NCBI GenBank assembly: GCA_012513605.1 | Contig: JAAZBV010000026.1 | Location: 1-33,363 of the forward strand | Direction: 5' to 3' | From: Desulfatiglans sp. | GTDB taxonomy: Bacteria > Desulfobacterota > DSM-4660 > Desulfatiglandales > HGW-15 | DNA length: 33,363 bases | Shown: positions 25,111 to 32,436 of the stretch, piece by piece | How the letters are laid out: each line of letters starts with the position of its first letter | Position numbering within the stretch: the first letter of the stretch is position 1 | The notes under the pieces: model-generated | Told to the model about the DNA's origin: nothing | The model's database searches: none | What the model saw: only the letters and a program-made list of their open reading frames with translations | Position numbers and translations under genes: made by a program

Positions 25111-27138
25111 CTATGCCTTGCCCAGCTTTCCTGCCTTTTTCATAGGCTCAACCATTCTCTTTAAACCAAGGTCATCCATAGTCTTTTTAGTGGGCCAGCC
25201 ATGCTCCTCGTCCCAGCCTTCAAGGGCATAATAGTGTGTCTTGAAGTCATTTACACCCTTTCTGTCAAGGTACATGTCACGGCAGTTATCACTGCGCCAT
25301 TTGCCATTTTCATATATGGGCACGCCCCCGTAAATAGCTATGCCTGATGCCCCCGGCATATACATGTATGGGAAGAAATCCTCCTTCTCACGGCTTCTTC
25401 CATGCATTACGCGAATTGCCCGCTCAAGCGTCCATATCTTCTGACCCATACGCATGGTGTCTGCAAAGGAATCGTTCTTGCCTGTGACAGCCTTGTAATA
25501 CATGGTTTCCATCTCAGGGGTGTGGGTCCCCGGTTCAGGGAGCAGCATCTCGCAGAAGGCCATTGATTCATTCCAGAAAGATGAATAGTGGCGGCTCCAT
25601 GCAACCTGTTTCGCCTTGTGTGGTGAATAGATGCCGGTCTTCCATGCCTCTTCACCCTGCCATGCATAGTTAAACATGAATATATCATCTGTATATGGGA
25701 TAGTTGATTTTGAAAGTTTGGCAAGAGATTCTTCAAGCGTCCCTGTCGCGGGTTTACCGACCGGCGACATGAAACCGTGCCATGCCGGGTCTCCTGCACC
25801 TAAAATATAGGCATAGGCCCATTCCACCCAGGGCATTGTCCAGTGGGCTGCTGCACCCCAGGCTGTGAGCCTGAGAGCGCCACTCGCTTTATCCTTTTCA
25901 AAACGGCCCCATTTTTCAGCGGCACGGCATGTCCCTTCTGCCAGGGCATCGCCTATCCCGGTGCGGTTTGCGATTGCATCAAGCAGGGACAGGCGAAAGC
26001 TCAGGTCACTCCATTGATCCATTGGCAGCGGATAGGAATCTATCTCTTTACCGGGGCCAAGGAGTCCCTCTTGTTTGAGGTACTGGAGATACCAGCCCAG
26101 GCCGGAATCTGTTGGAACCTTTCCTCTGAACAGTGCAGGCGCTCCGGGGATATCCTGTGAAAACATATCTGCATGAAAATGGGCAGCCCAACTGCTGAGC
26201 CCGTATTTTATCAATGCCTCGGCTGCACGGTCAGAATCAGATGCCTTGTTGCTGCCAAGCCATCCCATACAGGCGCACATGGTTTCACCGCCATAGTAAT
26301 TTTTCCTGCGCCTGTCGCCTCTCAGGCATGGCATACAGGTTGCTGCGCCCGGCCCTGCGGTATAGGATATTGCCCCGCCCTGGAATGATTTCAAGTGATG
26401 CAATCGCGCCTCAATAACACCTTCAGGGTCTGCGACCTCTACCTTGCCTGTCCCGATAACACTTATGGCCTTCAGATTCTTTGCCCCAAATACTGCCGCA
26501 TGGCCGCCCACGCGTGCGCTTACGCCGCTCCCTGTAATAAGGGCAGCCATTCTTGATTTGGTCTCACCTATAGGGCCAATACAGAGGATTTCAGGCCGAC
26601 TGGTTGAATAGGTATCATCTATTTCCTGCCATTGCTCACCGTATCGGGTCTGGCCGCCTACCATAGATGTTATCCTGCTCTGTGTTTCCCATGTATCCCT
26701 GCCCCAGAGTTCCTTTGCGTCTTCGATCTTTACCTTGTCATTAATTATATTGATCCATACAGGCTTGTCAGCCTTGCCCTCTACTACTACCCCGTCCCAT
26801 CCTGCAAGCTTCAACATGGTTCCAAAACGGCCACCAAAATTGCCGCGCCAGAATTCAGAGGTTGGGTAGGTCTCAGGAGACATACCGCAAACATTTGTCC
26901 TGCCTGCCCCCGGGATACCGGTTGCTGCAAGAGGCCCTACCATTATGGGGAGCACATTACGGGGATCATACGGGTCTTTCATGTCCCATTCGCCTGGCGC
27001 TACTGCTAAATCCCAGAATATGGCAGTGCCCATGCCATAGCCGCCGCCAAACTCCTCATATTTTGAAGTATCTATTGTGTTAATAGATTTATTCGTCAGA
27101 TTTATTCTTAATATCTTTCCTGTGTATCCGTTTGCCAT
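25111..27138 (-). CDS. Tungsten/molybdenum aldehyde:ferredoxin oxidoreductase (AOR) family enzyme
   Basis: 675 residues, somewhat longer than P. furiosus AOR (605). The start MANGYTGKILRINLTN and NFGGRFGTMLKLAGWDGVVVEGKA are diagnostic of the family. These enzymes bind a tungsto- or molybdo-bispterin cofactor and a [4Fe-4S] cluster. The cluster motif is altered: Cys268-x2-Cys271-x3 is followed by Asp275 instead of the third Cys. Cys288 and Cys290 (MCACMG) lie shortly after, and Cys529 fits the fourth ligand. No signal peptide is present. The gene starts three bases after the Tat ferredoxin-like gene, a pairing like E. coli YdhV/YdhY, so it may ride to the periplasm with that partner. The physiological substrate is unknown. 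GGGGG precedes the ATG. Confidence 0.92.
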   Translation of the reverse strand: MANGYTGKILRINLTNKSINTIDTSKYEEFGGGYGMGTAIFWDLAVAPGEWDMKDPYDPRNVLPIMVGPLAATGIPGAGRTNVCGMSPETYPTSEFWRGNFGGRFGTMLKLAGWDGVVVEGKADKPVWINIINDKVKIEDAKELWGRDTWETQSRITSMVGGQTRYGEQWQEIDDTYSTSRPEILCIGPIGETKSRMAALITGSGVSARVGGHAAVFGAKNLKAISVIGTGKVEVADPEGVIEARLHHLKSFQGGAISYTAGPGAATCMPCLRGDRRRKNYYGGETMCACMGWLGSNKASDSDRAAEALIKYGLSSWAAHFHADMFSQDIPGAPALFRGKVPTDSGLGWYLQYLKQEGLLGPGKEIDSYPLPMDQWSDLSFRLSLLDAIANRTGIGDALAEGTCRAAEKWGRFEKDKASGALRLTAWGAAAHWTMPWVEWAYAYILGAGDPAWHGFMSPVGKPATGTLEESLAKLSKSTIPYTDDIFMFNYAWQGEEAWKTGIYSPHKAKQVAWSRHYSSFWNESMAFCEMLLPEPGTHTPEMETMYYKAVTGKNDSFADTMRMGQKIWTLERAIRVMHGRSREKEDFFPYMYMPGASGIAIYGGVPIYENGKWRSDNCRDMYLDRKGVNDFKTHYYALEGWDEEHGWPTKKTMDDLGLKRMVEPMKKAGKLGKA

Positions 27139-27141
27139 GAT

Positions 27142-27891
27142 CTATTCCCCCTTTCCCTTGTTATCATCAGAATCCTGACTGAAAAAACTCCCGAAGTCCC
27201 TTGGTGGAGGCGGAGGAGGCGCCATATCAACATCATACCCGTTTACATCTTTCTGGGATGGGGGCTCGTGAACAAGTCTCAGCGCCTTTGCAGGACAGCC
27301 AATTACACATGCCTGTTCGCCATCCGGGCCACCTTTGTGTTTCCAGAAGGGGGTATCAATGCAGAGGTCACATTTCATTGCAATCTCCTTTTCCGGGTTC
27401 CAGACTGTCCTGTGTGGCCGCTGGGGGCATGATTCAATACAGGTTTTACAGCCAATACACACTTCAGGGTCTATTACCCTGACATTACCATTTTCTGTAT
27501 CCACATGACATGCGCCTGTGGGGCAGTTCTGCACGCAAACCGGCGTCAGGCATTGCCTGCATACAGACATTACAATGTCATAGGGGTATTTTGTAAAGGA
27601 GGGGGCATCCCGGATAATCTGTATCCTTGAGAGTGACGGGGCTGCCACCCCTTCATGCGCCATTGAACATGCGTACATGCAGCTCTGGCACCCAAGGCAT
27701 ATCCTGCTGTCATAAACAATGTATCCTTTTGATTGTTCATAGGATTTGTTTTGAGATTCAGACGCTGTTGATGCAGATATTGAGGTATAGGCGCCAATAG
27801 TGCCGATAGCAATGGCAGTTCCTCCTCTCTTTAAAAAATCACGTCTTGAAACCTCTTTTTTGTTATCTTTATCATCTTTCCGTTCCGCCAT
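27142..27891 (-). CDS. Tat-signal ferredoxin-like protein with four [4Fe-4S] motifs
   Basis: 249 residues. SRRDFLK at 15-21 plus a hydrophobic segment is a Tat signal. Sixteen cysteines form four clusters: 65/68/71/75, 111/114/119/123, 145/148/151/155 and 174/177/195/199. This is the DmsB/NrfC/PsrB-type electron-transfer subunit layout, also seen in YdhY. The C-terminus has an unusual run of six prolines followed by a polar tail. AAGGAGAC precedes the ATG. It is the likely electron partner of the AOR-family enzyme encoded three bases downstream, and could carry it across the membrane. Electrons would then pass to the octaheme cytochrome or a membrane quinol protein outside this window. Confidence 0.95.
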   Translation of the reverse strand: MAERKDDKDNKKEVSRRDFLKRGGTAIAIGTIGAYTSISASTASESQNKSYEQSKGYIVYDSRICLGCQSCMYACSMAHEGVAAPSLSRIQIIRDAPSFTKYPYDIVMSVCRQCLTPVCVQNCPTGACHVDTENGNVRVIDPEVCIGCKTCIESCPQRPHRTVWNPEKEIAMKCDLCIDTPFWKHKGGPDGEQACVIGCPAKALRLVHEPPSQKDVNGYDVDMAPPPPPPRDFGSFFSQDSDDNKGKGE

Positions 27892-28068
27892 GTAAAGTCT
27901 CCTTTTAAAGTGCTATGACAAATAAATATTACATTTAATTAATAGATTCCTCTATTACTGTTCTAAATTTCCATTTCACATCTTTCCCACTTTTCCGCTG
28001 TTGCTCAAACCTTTGCCATCCTGTTAAGTCCAAGTCCTTCCTTATTCTTAAAATCACTTCGTTAGTTT

Positions 28069-28170
28069 CCATCCAGAAAGAGATAATTTCTGGATGGAGC
28101 TTTCAGCAGTCAGCGATCAGCCAAATCTTCGTTTTTAGTGCTTTAAGCTAATAGCTGAAGGCTGATAGCT
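28069..28170. repeat. Two adjacent hairpin repeats upstream of the ferredoxin-like gene
   Basis: CCATCCAGAAA (28069-28079) pairs perfectly with TTTCTGGATGG (28087-28097) around a seven-base loop. Next, AGCTTTCAGC..TCAGC (from 28098) pairs at 14 of 17 positions with GCTGAAGGCTGATAGCT (ending 28170). The rest of 27892-28174 shows only the ribosome site of the ferredoxin-like gene. Neither hairpin is followed by a T-run on the minus strand. Confidence 0.55.
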
Positions 28171-28174
28171 TTAA

Positions 28175-30487
28175 TTAACATTTCCCCAGTGCTGCCAGTA
28201 TCTTATCAGGTGTTGCAGGTGGCTCGATCCATATTCCTATGGCGTTGGCTACGGCACATACCGGAAGCAGCGGGGCTGCCATACAGTGACTGATACCGGT
28301 TGCGCCATAGCAGGCGTTTCCACCCCGTGTCTCAACAGCGTATGTCTCAACCGGGCCCATATCAACCATTGTGGGCTTTTTGTATTCAAACATATTTGTA
28401 CTCAGTTTTACCCCGGTTTTCTTGTCGTAGATAAACTCCTCGGTTAATCCCCCTCCATGAGAAAAAAACATGGCCTGATAGAGCTGGCCTTCAAAAGAAG
28501 TCATCCTCAGCACCTTTCCCGGGTCGCACACAACAACATATTTAAGCACCTCTACCTCTCCGGTCTCTGTGTCAACAGCTACTTCGCAGTAACTGGTGTT
28601 CATGGTGTCAAGTATATGCCCGCCCTTATGCCAGGTTGTTTCAGGCGGCCTTCCGAAATATGTGGCGGTGATATCCAGGTCATGATCCCCGAAACCTTCA
28701 TCCGCGATAAACTTACCAAATGGAAATGCCTTGGCCGGATCGGATTTTAGATAAACCATGGTATCCTTTGTATCGAGATCCTCAGGCCTGATTTTTGGCC
28801 CACTGGGTTGGGGTGCTCCTAACATTCCTCCACCACCTCCACTGAAGGCGCTTGATTTTGCTGCGAGTTCAAGGAGAAGCCTTTTACATTTTACAGCGGC
28901 CTCCTTCATTACCCATGCTGAGGCTGTGGTGCCGTCGCTGCCACCACCTACTGGGGTGAAGATAGCCTTGTTGTCATATAAGAGTATTACATCCTCTATC
29001 TTTGCCCCCATCTCTTCGGCAACAACCAGGGCGCATGCATCTGCTGCATAAACCCCCATCCACGGGCCTTTAAGTGGCACATAAACCTTGCTGTCTGCCT
29101 GTACTGTAACTGTTGCAGTGTATGGCTGCTGCGCATGCCTTGGAGACTGGGCATAGCGGAAGCTCAGGCCATGCATCCTGCCATCAGGGAGTCTTTTGGT
29201 GCCTGCCTTATGCCATTTCCAGTTCATGGCCTTTTTACCCTTTTCTATACACATCTTAAGACCATCGGGGATACCTGGGTCCTGCTGTGAAGATGGGCCG
29301 TGTATGTTTTTAAGGGCAACATCTATAACATCCATGTCCAGTTTTTCTGCCACGATCTGTTCCGCTATGGTCATGGCATCCCAGTTAAAGGGGGATGTCT
29401 GGCTCCCTGTGTTCTTACCTGAACTGGTGTAAACACTTTGGAAACTGCTTTTTAGGTTAATGCATTTTGTAGTATTGAACGGGCTGAACGTGGCTTCAAA
29501 TGAGCCCATAGAAAATGGCTGAGCCCCAACTCCGGGGGCGCCTGAATCGCCAATTGTGCTTTCCTCAACCGCTGTGATCGTGCCATCCTTTTTAAAGCCT
29601 ATCTTTGTGTGAGAATATCTCTGCGGGTTGGCAGGGTAGTAATCATGATTCCTTTCATTTACGCATCGGACAGGGCGGCCTGTTCTTTTTGAGAGCAGAG
29701 GTGTAACAAGCTGTGAGCGGCGGATAAACCAGTCACAGTATTTGCCTCCCTGAAAGGTTGTGCCCCGATGTAACTTGTCAAAGTGTAGATTATACATGGG
29801 TAAAAGCTGGAATGAACCCCATGTGGGGCAGACACCCTCTATATATAATGATGGGCCAGGGGCACCCAGAGGGTCCTGTGCCCACCATGACAGGCTCCCG
29901 TTTGGATTTGGCGGATGAGATGCAGTCTTTGAGTGACCCCAGTCAAACTCAACAATATGATCAGCTTCTTTAAATGCCTTTTCAACATCACCTGTTGTAT
30001 AGGGCTTGCCTGAGAGTAGTTTAGGATCAATACGCACTATCGGCGAACCTTCCTTGAGGCCATCCCTTGGATCAACTATTGTTGGAAAAACCTCCCAGTC
30101 AATCTTAAGGAGCCTTAGTGCCTCATCGCAGATCTCCGGTGTCTCTGCAACAACCACACATCCGATCTCTTCATCTTCTGTGTCAGATTCATTGGTGATA
30201 AGGGGTTCACGTGTGCCCTTCATAGCCTTTACTTCAGGGTCTTCCCATGTAATGATATCAACCACGCCATTGAGTTCCATTGCCTTACTTGTATCAATGC
30301 TATTTATCTTTGCACGGCCATATGGATTTCTTAAAAACTTGGCGTGAAGCATGTTTGGAGCCACATAATCACTCCCGAATTTTGCCATACCGGTTGCAAT
30401 GGAAAAGGAAAGCCTCCCTGGAACATTTGCCTTTCCAACTGCCTTGAATTCCGTTCTCTGACCGTTACTTCCTTCGATATCTGCCAT
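28175..30487 (-). CDS. Molybdenum hydroxylase large subunit (xanthine dehydrogenase family), unusual active site
   Basis: 770 residues, the full length of a molybdopterin-binding large subunit. The N-terminal a/b hammerhead domain (about 15-120) has IATGMAKFGSDYVAPNMLHAKFLRNPYGRAKI. FQGGKYCDW corresponds to the GGGFGGK cofactor loop, and TGRPVRCVNERNHDY and KIGFKKDGTITAVE follow as usual. The C-terminal region ends AVANAIGIWIEPPATPDKILAAL. The expected GxGE with the base-acting Glu is not there: the stretch reads GATGISHCMAAP (His734 near that position). No [2Fe-2S] or FAD subunit gene is adjacent, and no signal peptide is seen. AAAGGAG precedes the ATG. Substrates of this family include purines, aldehydes, CO and N-heterocycles; none can be chosen here. 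Confidence 0.9.
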   Translation of the reverse strand: MADIEGSNGQRTEFKAVGKANVPGRLSFSIATGMAKFGSDYVAPNMLHAKFLRNPYGRAKINSIDTSKAMELNGVVDIITWEDPEVKAMKGTREPLITNESDTEDEEIGCVVVAETPEICDEALRLLKIDWEVFPTIVDPRDGLKEGSPIVRIDPKLLSGKPYTTGDVEKAFKEADHIVEFDWGHSKTASHPPNPNGSLSWWAQDPLGAPGPSLYIEGVCPTWGSFQLLPMYNLHFDKLHRGTTFQGGKYCDWFIRRSQLVTPLLSKRTGRPVRCVNERNHDYYPANPQRYSHTKIGFKKDGTITAVEESTIGDSGAPGVGAQPFSMGSFEATFSPFNTTKCINLKSSFQSVYTSSGKNTGSQTSPFNWDAMTIAEQIVAEKLDMDVIDVALKNIHGPSSQQDPGIPDGLKMCIEKGKKAMNWKWHKAGTKRLPDGRMHGLSFRYAQSPRHAQQPYTATVTVQADSKVYVPLKGPWMGVYAADACALVVAEEMGAKIEDVILLYDNKAIFTPVGGGSDGTTASAWVMKEAAVKCKRLLLELAAKSSAFSGGGGGMLGAPQPSGPKIRPEDLDTKDTMVYLKSDPAKAFPFGKFIADEGFGDHDLDITATYFGRPPETTWHKGGHILDTMNTSYCEVAVDTETGEVEVLKYVVVCDPGKVLRMTSFEGQLYQAMFFSHGGGLTEEFIYDKKTGVKLSTNMFEYKKPTMVDMGPVETYAVETRGGNACYGATGISHCMAAPLLPVCAVANAIGIWIEPPATPDKILAALGKC

Positions 30488-30512
30488 GTTGTAATCTCCT
30501 TTGATTTTGTGT

Positions 30513-30589
30513 CACACAAAGCCGATAAGACACAAAGGTTTTTGAAAAAAAGAGAAGCTCTTTTCTTTGTGGCTTCGTGTCTTTGTGTG
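30513..30589. repeat. CACA/AAAG inverted repeat, copy 2
   Basis: CACACAAAG (30513-30521) pairs with CTTTGTGTG (30581-30589), with further CACAAAG/CTTTGTG modules inside. It separates the molybdenum hydroxylase gene from its truncated copy. It is related to 19325-19423. Confidence 0.65.
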
Positions 30590-30640
30590 CGTCCCTATTT
30601 TTTCATCCCCGTTCGTCATATTTTTTTTAATGCCTTTATC

Positions 30641-31003
30641 TTAAGCTGAACGCTGAAATCTATTTTTTATTAACACCTCCCAGCGCACATGTATCCCTGC
30701 CATTGTCATTACAGGCGGCTTAAAAAGGGCCGGGTTTGCAGCTAAAACATCAGGGTCATCCCAAGTAACAATGTCTACAATTCCATCTGATTCCCTGGCT
30801 AGAGTTATATCTATGTTTTTGATTTTTACGTGACCAAAGAGGCTTCTTATGAATTCGGCATGGAGTATATCAGGGAGAGCACAATCACTGCCATATTTGG
30901 CCATGCCTGTAGCTATAGAATAGGCGAATCTGCCGGGTATGTTTTTACTTCCAACAGCCTTTAACTCAGTTCTCATACCGTTGGATACTTCAATATCTGC
31001 CAT
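30641..31003 (-). pseudogene. Truncated copy of the molybdenum hydroxylase N-terminal domain
   Basis: 120 residues. The first 90 match the start of the downstream 770-residue protein at about 53 positions by eye, including MADIE, RTE, SIATGMAK and GSD. Homology ends near residue 92, and the last 28 residues do not resemble it. In another frame near the end, a short stretch ending ALGGVNKK before a stop could be a remnant C-terminus. The likely history is tandem duplication and internal deletion. It is still preceded by the operon promoter (31126-31154) and has an ATG, though its ribosome site (GGGGG three bases away) is poor. A stand-alone hammerhead-domain protein remains possible. Confidence 0.65.
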
Positions 31004-31125
31004 ATGCCCCCAATAGCTAATATTTTTATAGTATAAAAAAATTATACCGGAGCCAATAGACGAATGAAAAGGGTATAAAATAACGCTAAATAGTTAATGT
31101 TATGCAGTTACGTTAATTGAAACGC

Positions 31126-31154
31126 AGTATATGGATTTAAATATTCCATGTCAA
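31126..31154 (-). promoter_or_regulatory. Strong sigma70-type promoter of the redox operon
   Basis: On the minus strand TTGACA (31154-31149), 17 bases and TATACT (31131-31126): a perfect -35 and 5/6 at -10 with ideal spacing. Transcription would start near 31119 and enter the truncated copy and then the molybdenum hydroxylase and downstream genes. A second perfect TATAAT (about 31047-31042), with a poor -35, lies closer to the first ATG. Confidence 0.65.
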
Positions 31155-31225
31155 TGGGGAATACCGATGATTAGATATGCAAGATGGTAATTCATTTTAC
31201 AAGATCAACAAATTAGTATGTTTAT

Positions 31226-31531
31226 TTATTTCGGTTCAGATACAGGTGGATAGGGGTCTGCCTCTGCTTTATCCCTTTCTTCTGTAACAGCCCTCTTTTT
31301 CATATCCCTTGGAATTGCAACTGGTTTTGAGGTGTCAACGGTTAAAGACATCCCTGAGTAATTAAATTTTGTTTCCTTATCCATAGCGCTTTGCACAGTC
31401 ACTGCAGGTTTAGATTTTCTATTTATTATTTGATGCCTGAAAAACAGCAGCGCTATTACTACCACGATTGAGAGGGCTACAAGAAAGGTGGCGATTTTCA
31501 TAAATATTTTTTGCATATTTCTAAATTCCAT
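31226..31531 (-). CDS. Small membrane-anchored hypothetical protein
   Basis: 101 residues. One N-terminal membrane helix (about 9-31) is followed by a short, charged, Pro/Lys/Glu-rich tail that should lie in the periplasm if the usual positive-inside rule applies. I recognise no family. GGAGC eight bases before the ATG and a strong promoter at 31571-31599 support expression. It is the first minus-strand gene upstream of the redox operon but has a separate promoter. The operon promoter lies about 70 bases after its stop. Confidence 0.65.
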   Translation of the reverse strand: MEFRNMQKIFMKIATFLVALSIVVVIALLFFRHQIINRKSKPAVTVQSAMDKETKFNYSGMSLTVDTSKPVAIPRDMKKRAVTEERDKAEADPYPPVSEPK

Positions 31532-31570
31532 TGTTTTTTGCTCCTGATATATTCTTCCAATTTTTCTGAG

Positions 31571-31599
31571 AATATAAGGGGTTATATTAATTATGTCAA
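31571..31599 (-). promoter_or_regulatory. Sigma70-type promoter of the small membrane protein gene
   Basis: On the minus strand TTGACA (31599-31594), 17 bases and TATATT (31576-31571), about 40 bases before the ATG at 31531. Perfect -35 and 5/6 at -10. Confidence 0.65.
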
Positions 31600-31724
31600 A
31601 TGTAATAGTGGGGGTGCATAACCTGTTACAGTTTAATCTGCTATATATTTTTATCCGACATTACTCCTATTGCTGAGTGGCGCTGGGCTTAAGGCGCAAG
31701 GCGTAGGGGGAAAACCATTCTTCT

Positions 31725-31790
31725 GTCATCCCCCGGCTTGATCGGGATCCAACCGCACCCCGTCATCCCCCGACTTGATCGGGGGATCCA
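31725..31790. repeat. Tandem pair of GTCATCCCCCG repeats
   Basis: Two units (31725-31751 and 31762-31790) share GTCATCCCCCG-CTTGATCGGG and end GATCCA. The second contains a perfect stem TCCCCCGA/TCGGGGGA (31766-31773/31779-31786) with loop CTTGA. The first has lost two G residues and part of the pairing. This is a common type of dispersed bacterial repeat. Confidence 0.7.
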
Positions 31791-31851
31791 GTTGTTTTCA
31801 TGTTTTTACGATTTATCGACATGTGGGCTTACAGAATCCCAAAATTATCCG

Positions 31852-31924
31852 GTCATCTCGACTGAAAGGAGAGATCATGTTTTTAAAAGAATTATTAGAT
31901 TTCTCCTGTTGCTCGAAATGACAT
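31852..31924. repeat. Imperfect inverted repeat with GGAGA/TCTCC arms
   Basis: GTCATCTCGACTGAAAGGAG on the left pairs imperfectly with CTCCTGTTGCTCGAAATGAC on the right across an AT-rich centre. It resembles dispersed repeats with TCATTTCGAGC ends. Confidence 0.5.
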
Positions 31925-31982
31925 GCAGGAACAACACTTTCATTGACACGAATTTGGTCGACTATTCAAAAAAACAATAAAA

Positions 31983-31998
31983 TTCTACAACTGTAGAA
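31983..31998. promoter_or_regulatory. BlaI/MecI-type operator 1
   Basis: TTCTACAACTGTAGAA: perfect seven-base arms with a two-base centre, centred about 34 bases upstream of operator 2 and just upstream of the -35. The TACA..TGTA core is that recognised by BlaI/MecI repressors. Confidence 0.7.
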
Positions 31999-32006
31999 GA
32001 AAATGG

Positions 32007-32036
32007 TTGACAATAGTTCTACATGTGTAGTAGATT
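32007..32036 (+). promoter_or_regulatory. Promoter of the blaI-type regulator gene
   Basis: TTGACA (32007-32012), 18 bases and TAGATT (32031-32036). Operator 2 occupies the spacer, so bound repressor would block RNA polymerase. Confidence 0.55.
32017..32032. promoter_or_regulatory. BlaI/MecI-type operator 2
   Basis: TTCTACATGTGTAGTA: arms match at six of seven positions. It lies between -35 and -10 of the promoter. Confidence 0.65.
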
Positions 32037-32037
32037 C

Positions 32038-32053
32038 ATCTACAAATGTAGAA
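32038..32053. promoter_or_regulatory. BlaI/MecI-type operator 3
   Basis: ATCTACAAATGTAGAA: arms match at six of seven positions. Its centre is 21 bases (two helical turns) from that of operator 2, at the expected transcription start and just before the ribosome site. Confidence 0.65.
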
Positions 32054-32064
32054 AGGAGGAGAAA

Positions 32065-32433
32065 ATGAAGCTATCTGAGAATGAATGGAAGATCATGAAC
32101 TCGATGTGGAAAAAGAGTCCGGCAACTGCGAGGGAGATTGTCGAAAACATCCCTGAAAATGTTGAATGGGCCTATACCACGGTTAAGACAATGCTTAGCA
32201 GGCTTGTTACAAAGGGCGCTGTGTCAGAACACAAAAGGGGTAATACAAGTTTTTATGAACCCATAATCGCCCAGGATAAAGCGCATAAGAACGCCTTTTC
32301 AAACCTCTTTGACAAGGTTTTGGACGGAGCGCTGGAGCCCTTTATGCACTATCTTGTTGATGAAAGGAAGATATCGAAAAGGGAACGTGAGGAGTTGATT
32401 CGCATTCTAAAAAAAGAAGAAAAGGGGGAATAG
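32065..32433 (+). CDS. BlaI/MecI/CopY-family transcriptional repressor
   Basis: 122 residues from ATG 32065, chosen because GGAGGAG lies just upstream; the frame upstream runs through the operators. The winged-helix domain (about 1-75) has the family pattern LSENEWKIMNSMW, AREIVE, WAYTTVKTMLSRLVTKG and KRGNTSFYEP. The C-terminal part is a helical dimer segment (ISKREREELIRILKKEEK). BlaI-type dimers bind TACA..TGTA operators and are inactivated when a BlaR1-type protease is triggered. Three such operators lie over the promoter, so autoregulation is expected. The BlaR1-type gene follows after three bases. The signal need not be a beta-lactam; no beta-lactamase gene is in view. Confidence 0.93.
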   Translation: MKLSENEWKIMNSMWKKSPATAREIVENIPENVEWAYTTVKTMLSRLVTKGAVSEHKRGNTSFYEPIIAQDKAHKNAFSNLFDKVLDGALEPFMHYLVDERKISKREREELIRILKKEEKGE

Positions 32434-32436
32434 ATC

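Larger units (their letters stand above)
31532..32064. other. Divergent intergenic region of 533 bases
   Basis: No gene is supported on either strand. The left end holds the promoter of the minus-strand membrane protein gene. The centre holds three dispersed-repeat units (31725-31751, 31762-31790, 31852-31924). The right end holds the BlaI-type operators and promoter. A plus-strand frame at 31738-31980 only translates the repeats. Confidence 0.7.

Noticed and set aside
25407-25799. 130-codon minus-strand frame inside the AOR gene, and the plus-strand frames at 25843-27083
   Set aside because: All fall within the diagnostic AOR coding sequence and have shadow-like composition.
28069-28097. 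Perfect 11-base hairpin as terminator of the molybdenum hydroxylase transcript
   Set aside because: No T-run follows on the minus strand; it fits a repeat better.
31725-31790. Possible CRISPR-like direct repeats
   Set aside because: Only two units, with an 11-base gap and an internal hairpin; no array, no cas genes.
31738-31980. 80-codon plus-strand frame
   Set aside because: Made of dispersed repeat units; no ribosome site.
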